Of a DNA stretch of 6,276 nt, positions 1-5,068 are shown piece by piece (position 1 is the first letter of the stretch; every line of letters begins with the position of its first letter). The DNA is from Betaproteobacteria bacterium. Its GTDB lineage: Bacteria > Pseudomonadota > Gammaproteobacteria > Burkholderiales > SG8-39. The notes under the pieces were generated by a model. That model did no database searches and had not been told where the DNA came from. It saw only the letters and a program-made list of their open reading frames with translations. Location: the NCBI GenBank assembly GCA_947467405.1, contig CANIIN010000172.1, forward strand, positions 1 to 6,276, read 5' to 3'. The translations under genes were made by a program, and so were the position numbers.

Positions 1-287
1 AATTCGTTTTCGAGCCAGACATCGTATACCTCACGTTCCAAGTTGCTTGCACGGCGGAAACTGATCACACGTGTTGCGCCATCGCGCTCGGTATGCACGA
101 CCGTCAGCACCGCCAGAAAACCCAACGCATAGGAAATCGACTGCAGCCGAGACTCACCGTTGCGCACCACCGGGACATCCAACCTGTACACGGAGTCGAG
201 CACTTCGCCAGCCTCCGAAAAGTCGAGACCATGTTTGGAGATGTTCTCCTGGCGCTTGGTCTCGTCCCAAATCAGCCGGGTTTTCAT
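1..287 (-). CDS. brnT: BrnT-family type II toxin (ribonuclease), truncated by the left window edge
   Basis: Reading the minus strand from the ATG at 287 gives 95 uninterrupted codons that run off position 1 without a stop. The protein starts MKTRLIWDETKRQENISKHG and has the BrnT layout: W7-D8-E9 and K18-H19-G20 near the N-terminus, F23-S24-E25-A26 next, a G44-E45-S46-R47 turn, then a hydrophobic strand into VVHTERDG (63-70), and an R73-V-I-S-F-R-R-A (73-80) strand before the C-terminal helix with E84-R85-E86 and Y88. BrnT proteins are RelE-fold ribonucleases that stop translation by cutting RNA and are neutralised by BrnA, usually encoded immediately downstream; that gene would lie outside the window. 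Family members are about 90-100 residues, so only the last few residues should be missing. No Shine-Dalgarno is visible before the ATG; a promoter lies directly upstream. The family call comes from motif recognition, without a database search. It is unrelated in function to the acyl-CoA genes that follow. Confidence 0.85.
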   Translation of the reverse strand, partial: MKTRLIWDETKRQENISKHGLDFSEAGEVLDSVYRLDVPVVRNGESRLQSISYALGFLAVLTVVHTERDGATRVISFRRASNLEREVYDVWLENE

Positions 288-293
288 GTATTT

Positions 294-322
294 ATTGTAG
301 ATGCGATAATTAAGCTGGTCAA
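294..322 (-). promoter_or_regulatory. Sigma70-type promoter of brnT, probably giving a leaderless mRNA
   Basis: On the minus strand a -35 box TTGACC (322-317, 5 of 6 matches to TTGACA) is followed by a spacer of exactly 17 bases (316-300) and a -10 box TACAAT (299-294, 5 of 6 matches to TATAAT). Only six bases separate the -10 box from the brnT ATG at 287, so transcription should start at or within a base or two of the start codon. The stretch is clearly AT-richer than the surrounding DNA. BrnA-type antitoxins are known to repress their own promoter, so this is also the likely autoregulation site. Confidence 0.7.
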
Positions 323-685
323 CTTGTGTATCTGTAGCTATCGGTATCAGGGCAGCAGCACCGTCAAAGACACTGGATTCCGGCTCGCCGCCGGCGCGGC
401 GTCCGGAATGACGGCATTAGCGCATTGCCCGTAGAAGTCCATCCGAACCTGGCCCCCGCCATGACACGCGGCGAGACTGGCGTGCACCGTGGGGGCGACG
501 TCCCGCCACCCATCCCCCGCACCGCACCGCACGAGGAGAGCCTCGACTGCCGCGCACAGCAAGCGAACCAGCAATGATCCGCCCTGATCCGACTGTGGCG
601 ATCAATGCGAAAATACCCCCTGCAAGTGACATCCAAGCCAATTTTTCAATGCAGCAAATGCCAACAGCGTGAACGGACAATCAGC
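323..685. other. Non-coding gap between brnT and the acyl-CoA operon
   Basis: Apart from the palindrome at 377-409 and three GTATC/CTATC words (328-332, 338-342, 344-348) upstream of the brnT promoter, I see no gene here. Short reading frames crossing it have no recognisable family and no ribosome binding site. It must hold the promoter for the rightward operon, but I find no convincing -35/-10 pair. The part from 605 to 685 could be read in frame with the next gene from an ATG at 605, but is more likely its 5' untranslated leader. Confidence 0.6.
377..409. repeat. Perfect-armed palindrome, likely a dispersed intergenic repeat
   Basis: The arms ATTCCGG (377-383) and CCGGAAT (403-409) are perfect inverted repeats, and inside them CGCCGC (386-391) pairs with GCGGCG (396-401) around a CGGC loop (392-395). 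Only two bases on the left and one on the right are unpaired between the stems. The flanks CTGG before and GACGG after give the pattern CTGGATTCCGG...CCGGAATGACGG, which resembles the small palindromes scattered between genes in many proteobacteria. A further CCGTC (361-365) can pair with GACGG (410-414). It lacks a T-tract, so it is not a typical terminator. Copy number cannot be judged from this window. Confidence 0.6.
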
Positions 686-1450
686 ATGAGCGAAGTCAAG
701 ACCAGCGTGACCGGAAAAGTGATTGTCGTGACCATCGATCGTCCGCCGGTGAATGCCATGACCATGTCGCTGTACGCGGAGATGGCGAAGACTTTCGAGG
801 CGATATCCCAGCGCATGGATGTGAATTGCGTGGTCCTGACCAGCGCCGGCAGCAAGGCCTTTTGCGCGGGAAAGGACTTGCAGGAATTCCTCGCCACCAC
901 CGTCGAAGACGACCCGAAGCAGGCCCCGATCGTGCGCGGCGCCTTCCGCGCCGTCCAGCAATGCAGCATCCCCGTCATTGCCGCCGTCAACGGCGCGGCC
1001 ACCGGGGCCGGTTGCGTGTTCGCTTCACTGGCCGACATCCGCCTGGCGTCGTCCAACGCCTTTTTCTCGCTGCCTGAAATCAACATCGGACGCTGCGGCG
1101 GGGCCGCGCACATGGGCCGCCACCTGCCGCAGGGTGTGCTGCGGCGCATCTTCTTTACCGGCGACAAGCTGTCGGCGGAGGATGCGTACCGCCTCGGGTT
1201 TGTCGACCAGGTGCTGCCACCCGAGGAGCTGCTGCCGGCTGCCATGGCACTGGCCACCCGGATCGCCGCCAAGAGCCCGCTCGGACTGCGGCTGGCGAAA
1301 AAGACCGTGAACGAAGGCGAGCGCCTGGCATTGGAAACCGCCCTCGATATCGAGCAGCGCTACAGCACTGAACTTTTACATACCGAGGACGCACGGGAAG
1401 CTGCGCGCGCGGTGTTCGAGAAACGCGCGCCGACCTTCGTCGGCCGCTAG
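686..1450 (+). CDS. Enoyl-CoA hydratase/isomerase (crotonase) family protein with one catalytic Glu replaced
   Basis: This is a 254-residue crotonase-fold protein acting on acyl-CoA thioesters in the cytoplasm. FCAGKDLQEF (59-68) forms the first oxyanion-hole and CoA-binding segment, and NGAATGAGC (102-110) the second. LPEINIG (129-135) carries E131, matching the second catalytic glutamate of rat enoyl-CoA hydratase (Glu164). The position of its partner Glu144, exactly 20 residues earlier, is V111. FTGDKLSAEDAYRLGFVDQVL follows in the usual place, and the C-terminus ends with the family's EKRAPTFVGR-type tail. Retaining only one Glu suggests a lyase, isomerase, decarboxylase or dehydratase-type reaction rather than standard two-Glu hydration; the substrate is unknown. 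I chose the ATG at 686 because it gives the usual family length and places MSEVKTSV just before the first beta strand. An ATG at 605 would add 27 residues of non-family sequence containing a CSKC motif. Neither start has a strong Shine-Dalgarno. It is followed after 44 bases by the synthetase gene, as in an operon. Confidence 0.88.
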   Translation: MSEVKTSVTGKVIVVTIDRPPVNAMTMSLYAEMAKTFEAISQRMDVNCVVLTSAGSKAFCAGKDLQEFLATTVEDDPKQAPIVRGAFRAVQQCSIPVIAAVNGAATGAGCVFASLADIRLASSNAFFSLPEINIGRCGGAAHMGRHLPQGVLRRIFFTGDKLSAEDAYRLGFVDQVLPPEELLPAAMALATRIAAKSPLGLRLAKKTVNEGERLALETALDIEQRYSTELLHTEDAREAARAVFEKRAPTFVGR

Positions 1451-1494
1451 GCCTCGCCGCACATGGGCTGCCAGCGAGCGAACGGATCCCGGCC

Positions 1495-3651
1495 ATGAAC
1501 CGACCTGTGATGGTGCCGGGCGAACCGGCGCTGGGTGCCGGACTGGATTTTCTCTTTCGACCCTCCGGTGTGGCAATCGTCGGGGCATCCAACGACCCGA
1601 ATCGCATTGGCGGGCGGCCCATCGCGTTCATGCGCCGCGGCGGTTATGCCGGTCGCGTATTCCCGGTCAATCCCGGACATGCCGAAGTGCAGGGGCTGCC
1701 GGCGTATGCCTCGATCCTGGATGTGCGCGACAACATCGACCTGGCCGTGATCGCCCTGCCGGCCGCGCTGGTGTCCGAAGCCGTCGATCAATGCATCGCG
1801 CGCGGCATCAAGGCGCTGACCATCTTCACCTCGGGATTTGCCGAGATCGACGCTGAAGGCGCGGCGGCCCAGGACCGCATACGAAATCAGTGCCGATCGG
1901 CGGGCGTTCGCCTGCTGGGTCCGAATTGCCTCGGGCTGATGAACGTGCGCACCGGCATGTTCCTGACCTTCTCGACGGTGCTGGATGCGGTGACACTGAT
2001 CCCGGGTTCGGTCTCCATGGCCTCGCAAAGCGGTGCGTTTGGCGCTTATTTCTGCGGCCTGGCCGCGCAGCGCGGCATCGGCTTCAGCCAGTATGTGGCC
2101 ACCGGCAACGAATCCGATGTGGACACCGCCGACTGCATCGCATGGTTGGCAGGAGACCCGCAGACACGCGTGATTGCGGCCTATATCGAAGGCTGTCGCA
2201 GCGGCGATCGACTGCGTGAAGCACTGCGCCTGGCAAAGGACGCCGGCAAGCCGGTGGTGATCTACAAGGCCGGCAGTTCGGCCATCGGCGCAGCCGCGGT
2301 GAACTCCCACACCGGCAGCCTCGCCGGCTCGGACGCCATCTGGGATGCGATCCTCGAAGCCGGCGGCGTGCACCGGGTGCGATCCATCCAGGCCTTGCAG
2401 GACACGGTCTATGCGCTGTCCCTGGGCGTGCGCCCCAAAGGACGCTCCGTCGGCATCATTTCCGGATCCGGCGGCGTCGGCATTTCACTGGCCGATGCGG
2501 TATCCGATGCCGGGCTCGACCTGCGGCCGATGCCGCCGGAGGCGCAGGCCGACATCAAGGCCATGAACCCGTTCGCCTCCGCCATGAATCCGATCGACAC
2601 GACCGCGCAGGTGCTGAACGACCTGACCCTGTTCGGACGGATGCTCAAGATCATGTTGCGCGACGGCGGCTACGACAGCGTCATCGTCTTTCTCATGCAG
2701 TACGCCTATGACGAAAAATTCTTCGCCTCATGGAAGAAGGCGTTGCTGGAGGTCAAGCAGGAGTTTCCGGATCGCCTGTTCGTGCTGTGCATGGCCGCAC
2801 CGGAGAAGGTCGCACGCGAACTCGAAGCCGAAGGATTCATCCTCTTTGATGATCCGGGTCGCGCCGCGTCGGCCATTGCCGCCCTGGCCAAGGGTCACCC
2901 GCCGGTGGTCGCGTGCCAACCGGCGGGCGCTGCGGCGTCACCAGCAGCGGCGCATGCGAATGCCAAGGATGGCGCAGTCACGGCGCTCGATGAAATCGAA
3001 TCGCGGCGATTGCTCGAGGCGGCCGGTGTGCCGTTTGCGCCGCAGGTTGTCGCGTCGGACATGGTCGGGGCCGTGAACGGCGCCGAAACACTTGGCTATC
3101 CCGTGGTACTGAAAATCCTGTCGCCCGATATCGCCCACAAGTCGGACGTGGGCGGCGTGAAGATCAACCTTGGCAATGCGGCAGAAGTCCGCGCCGCGTG
3201 GACGGCCATCATGGCGGCTGCGGCAAGCGCTGCCCCCCATGCCGTCATTCAGGGTGCAGTGGTCGCCAAGATGATCTCAGGCGGCGTCGAGACCATCATC
3301 GGGGTGCACCGCGACCCGACCTTTGGTCCCATGGTGATGTTCGGCATCGGCGGTGTGGCGGTGGAACTGTATGGCGACGTGGCGTTCCGGCCTGCGCCGC
3401 TGACGCCCGCCGATGCCGAGAAGATGATTCGTTCCATCAAGGGCTTTGCGCTGCTGTCGGGATTTCGCGGCAAGCCCGCCGTGAACCTCGCGCAATTGGT
3501 CGATGTGGTGGTGAGCGTGGGACGCCTGGCCGCGGCAGACGACCGCATTGCCAGTGCGGAAATCAACCCCTTCATCGCCCTGCCCGACGGCGGCGTGGCG
3601 GTGGACGCCCTGGTCCTCAAGCAGAGGACCGCGCAAGGGCCAACGCAATAA
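1495..3651 (+). CDS. NDP(ADP)-forming acyl-CoA synthetase, fused alpha-beta type
   Basis: This 718-residue enzyme converts a carboxylic acid, CoA and ATP into acyl-CoA, ADP and phosphate, or runs in reverse. Domains in order: an N-terminal CoA-binding Rossmann domain with VAIVGASNDPNRIGGR (26-41); a succinyl-CoA-ligase-like region with GPNCLGLMN (142-150) and ASQSGAFG (176-183); a second ligase domain starting near SGSGGVG (323-329); an Ala-rich linker (about 470-495); and a C-terminal ATP-grasp domain with K540, FGIGG (616-620) and EINPF (689-693). H272 in SHTGSLAGSD matches the phosphohistidine of archaeal acetyl-CoA synthetase alpha subunits, and E232 in AYIEG the assisting glutamate. H548 in AHKSDVGG matches the second histidine that relays phosphate in the beta subunit. 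All key residues are present, so it looks functional. There is no C-terminal acetyltransferase domain as in E. coli PatZ/YfiQ. The start has only a weak ribosome binding site; a second in-frame ATG lies at 1510. Substrate specificity cannot be read from the sequence; some relatives activate aromatic or dicarboxylic acids. Confidence 0.92.
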   Translation: MNRPVMVPGEPALGAGLDFLFRPSGVAIVGASNDPNRIGGRPIAFMRRGGYAGRVFPVNPGHAEVQGLPAYASILDVRDNIDLAVIALPAALVSEAVDQCIARGIKALTIFTSGFAEIDAEGAAAQDRIRNQCRSAGVRLLGPNCLGLMNVRTGMFLTFSTVLDAVTLIPGSVSMASQSGAFGAYFCGLAAQRGIGFSQYVATGNESDVDTADCIAWLAGDPQTRVIAAYIEGCRSGDRLREALRLAKDAGKPVVIYKAGSSAIGAAAVNSHTGSLAGSDAIWDAILEAGGVHRVRSIQALQDTVYALSLGVRPKGRSVGIISGSGGVGISLADAVSDAGLDLRPMPPEAQADIKAMNPFASAMNPIDTTAQVLNDLTLFGRMLKIMLRDGGYDSVIVFLMQYAYDEKFFASWKKALLEVKQEFPDRLFVLCMAAPEKVARELEAEGFILFDDPGRAASAIAALAKGHPPVVACQPAGAAASPAAAHANAKDGAVTALDEIESRRLLEAAGVPFAPQVVASDMVGAVNGAETLGYPVVLKILSPDIAHKSDVGGVKINLGNAAEVRAAWTAIMAAAASAAPHAVIQGAVVAKMISGGVETIIGVHRDPTFGPMVMFGIGGVAVELYGDVAFRPAPLTPADAEKMIRSIKGFALLSGFRGKPAVNLAQLVDVVVSVGRLAAADDRIASAEINPFIALPDGGVAVDALVLKQRTAQGPTQ

Positions 3652-3652
3652 C

Positions 3653-3668
3653 GGGGCTGCTGAGCCCC
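3653..3668 (+). terminator. Hairpin just after the synthetase gene, possible terminator
   Basis: GGGGCT (3653-3658) and AGCCCC (3663-3668) form a perfect 6-bp GC-rich stem with a GCTG loop, starting two bases after the TAA stop codon. No T-run follows, so intrinsic termination would be weak. Its position between converging genes supports a termination or 3'-end protection role. Confidence 0.4.
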
Positions 3669-3721
3669 TGGCAATGCTCCCGATGCGGCGAGCACCCGTT
3701 GTCGCGAATCGTTCCTGCCAA

Positions 3722-3738
3722 GCGGCAAGTGCTGCCGC
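3722..3738 (-). terminator. Hairpin just after the Bug/TctC gene, possible terminator
   Basis: GCGGCA (3722-3727) pairs with TGCCGC (3733-3738) across a five-base loop. It lies 15 bases beyond the stop codon of the leftward gene. As with the other hairpin in this convergent gap, no T-tract follows on the transcribed side, so this is a modest-confidence call. Confidence 0.35.
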
Positions 3739-3752
3739 GATGATCGCCCTCG

Positions 3753-4721
3753 CTACTCGACCAGTTTGATCTTGGCGGTCTCGATCAGCTTGCGCCACAA
3801 CTCGGTTTCGGCGCGGATCTTGTTGGCGAACTCGGCTGGCGTATCGCCGACCGGGCTGACGCCCTGCCCTTCCAGCGAATCACGCACCTGCGGATTCTTG
3901 AGGATGCCGACCACCGCCACGTTCAGATTGTCGATGACCGGCTTGGGGGTTCCCGGCGACGCCAGGATTCCTGACCAGTAGGTCGGATCGAAATCGGCGA
4001 GTCCCGCTTCGCGCGTGGTCGGCACGTTCGGCAAGGCCTTGGAGCGCGCCGGCCCGGCCACGGCGAGCGCCTTCAATTTCGCGCTTTGAATGAAGGCCTG
4101 GGAAGAAGGAATCGCATCGAACATGATCTGCACGCGCCCGGTGACGAGATCCTGCAGCGCCGGCGTGCTGCCCTTGTACGGCACATGGGTGACATCGACG
4201 CCGAATCGCGTCTTGAAAAGTTCGCCGACGAGATGGCTGGTCGAGCCGATTCCCGGCGAGGCGTAGTTCAATGAGCCGGGTTTCTGGCGGGCGAGCGCCA
4301 GCAGTTCCTGCACGGAATTCGCAGCGAGATCAGGCGCCGTGACCAGCACGTACGCACCCGACACAGCCATGGTCACCGGCGCCAGCTTCTGGCCGAATTC
4401 CAGCAGCAAGGGACTGTTGGTCAGGCTCGAGGTGGCGAAGGCCAGCGTGTAGCCGTCAGGCGCAGCCTGCATCACGGCCTGGTAACCGATGACCCCGCCA
4501 CCGCCGGGCCGGTTGTCGACGAGAACCGAATTGCCGTTGTAATGCTGCGACATTCGCTGCGCGATGATGCGCGCCACGACATCGGTGGACCCGCCTGCGG
4601 CAAAGGACACCACCATCCTGATCGGCCGCGACGGATAGGCCGCGTCCTGCGCGTGCGCCATTCCCGCGAACGCCATTGCCCACGGCATGGCGGCACAGGC
4701 CACCCACTTTCCGATCCCCAT
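3753..4721 (-). CDS. Bug/TctC-family periplasmic solute-binding protein (tripartite tricarboxylate transporter type)
   Basis: The 322-residue product has a Sec signal peptide: K5, a hydrophobic stretch (about 6-22), and an AHA motif (22-24) with likely cleavage before Q25. The cysteine at position 9 does not form a lipobox, so the mature protein should be soluble in the periplasm. Family hallmarks follow in order: YPSRPIRMVVSFAAGGSTD (29-47) with the ligand-contacting AGGxxD loop, VDNRPGGGGVIG (68-79), PDGYTL (88-93), YASPGIGSTSH (153-163), HVPYKGSTPALQDLVTGRV (179-197) and an LPNVPTTREAG-type segment before the C-terminal helices. Bug proteins are Venus-flytrap receptors that mostly bind carboxylates or related small acids, feeding TctAB-type permeases or sensory systems. 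No tctA or tctB membrane gene is in the window, so it is an orphan here, as is common in Burkholderiales. It is transcribed toward the synthetase gene and away from the dehydrogenase gene. The ligand may be the acid processed by these enzymes, but that is inference from position. Confidence 0.93.
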   Translation of the reverse strand: MGIGKWVACAAMPWAMAFAGMAHAQDAAYPSRPIRMVVSFAAGGSTDVVARIIAQRMSQHYNGNSVLVDNRPGGGGVIGYQAVMQAAPDGYTLAFATSSLTNSPLLLEFGQKLAPVTMAVSGAYVLVTAPDLAANSVQELLALARQKPGSLNYASPGIGSTSHLVGELFKTRFGVDVTHVPYKGSTPALQDLVTGRVQIMFDAIPSSQAFIQSAKLKALAVAGPARSKALPNVPTTREAGLADFDPTYWSGILASPGTPKPVIDNLNVAVVGILKNPQVRDSLEGQGVSPVGDTPAEFANKIRAETELWRKLIETAKIKLVE

Positions 4722-4727
4722 TGCGAC

Positions 4728-4735
4728 TTCCTCCC
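4728..4735 (-). promoter_or_regulatory. Strong ribosome binding site of the Bug/TctC gene
   Basis: On the minus strand GGGAGGAA (4735-4728) contains the GGAGG core (4734-4730), eight bases before the ATG at 4721. It fixes that ATG as the start. It is the strongest Shine-Dalgarno in the window. Confidence 0.8.
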
Positions 4736-4768
4736 TGACAGGTCATTGAAAAGGGAACCACCGCCTTA

Positions 4769-4784
4769 CCCCTTGCAACAGGGG
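4769..4784 (-). promoter_or_regulatory. Small hairpin upstream of the Bug/TctC gene
   Basis: CCCCT (4769-4773) and AGGGG (4780-4784) form a short inverted repeat around TGCAAC. It lies about 50-60 bases upstream of the Bug/TctC start codon and could be part of its leader or an operator. With only five paired bases it may be chance. Confidence 0.25.
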
Positions 4785-4841
4785 CGACTGAATCGTGCTG
4801 TTCCCGGCAGTCGTGACAGACCGGTCGCACAGTGTGAGCTG

Positions 4842-4868
4842 GAGCAGGCGATTCGGCACGACCTGCTC
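4842..4868. promoter_or_regulatory. 7-bp inverted repeat, candidate operator
   Basis: GAGCAGG (4842-4848) and CCTGCTC (4862-4868) are perfect inverted repeats separated by 13 bases. The centre-to-centre spacing of about 20 bases (two helical turns) suits a dimeric regulator. It lies inside the divergent promoter region, roughly 120 bases from the Bug/TctC start and 200 from the dehydrogenase start. Confidence 0.35.
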
Positions 4869-4933
4869 GATGTCCACGACTATGCTGTCCACTCTGGCAG
4901 CGCGGTAGAATAACCCAAACCTGCTGATCGGTT

Positions 4934-4957
4934 GTCTGGTCCATCGTCCGGTCCATC
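4934..4957. repeat. Tandem 12-bp direct repeat
   Basis: GTCTGGTCCATC (4934-4945) is followed directly by GTCCGGTCCATC (4946-4957), matching at 11 of 12 positions. It lies 112 bases upstream of the dehydrogenase start. It could be a paired binding site for a regulator, or simple slippage duplication. Confidence 0.5.
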
Positions 4958-5055
4958 AACCTGCAATCGATTCGCCGCAGGATCATCACGCCGCCAGTCT
5001 CCGCCGAAAACCGCCGGGTCAGTGCACCACCATCTCGGGCCCGGTTGCCACGCCA

Positions 5056-5059
5056 AAGG
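5056..5059 (+). promoter_or_regulatory. Ribosome binding site that decides the dehydrogenase start
   Basis: AAGG (5056-5059) within AAAGGT lies nine bases before the ATG at 5069. It supports that ATG over the in-frame TTG at 5045, which would add eight residues with no family resemblance. An ATG at 5061 is out of frame. Confidence 0.6.
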
Positions 5060-5068
5060 TATGCCGAC

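Larger units (their letters stand above)
4722..5068. other. Divergent intergenic region between Bug/TctC and the acyl-CoA dehydrogenase
   Basis: About 350 bases separate the two divergently transcribed genes. I see no credible coding sequence: the long minus-strand frame crossing here is an out-of-frame shadow of both neighbours. The region must carry promoters in both directions, but no convincing -35/-10 pair stands out; an isolated TAGAAT near 4906 has no good -35 partner. It holds three repeat structures, listed separately. No regulator gene is adjacent within the window. Confidence 0.6.

Noticed and set aside
93..434. Plus-strand frame of 113 codons at the left end
   Set aside because: It lies opposite brnT and continues across its promoter and the palindrome. 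It has no recognisable motif, whereas the minus strand gives a convincing BrnT protein.
500..535. Short GCACC iteration and CCC runs near 515-530
   Set aside because: Only about three five-base units in a GC-rich stretch, without conserved spacing or structure; not a CRISPR or meaningful tandem array.
615..660. Possible sigma70 promoter GTGACA near 626 for the crotonase operon
   Set aside because: At spacings of 15-17 bases no acceptable -10 box follows; the match is no better than chance.
1447..2373. Minus-strand open frame of 308 codons opposite the synthetase gene
   Set aside because: His/Gly/Arg-rich antisense shadow typical of high-GC coding DNA; the plus-strand frame has all the synthetase motifs.
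4855..4868. Possible sigma54 promoter (GGCACG...TGC) in the divergent region
   Set aside because: The GG and GC dinucleotides are 8 bases apart rather than the required 10, and the segment is already explained as part of an inverted repeat.
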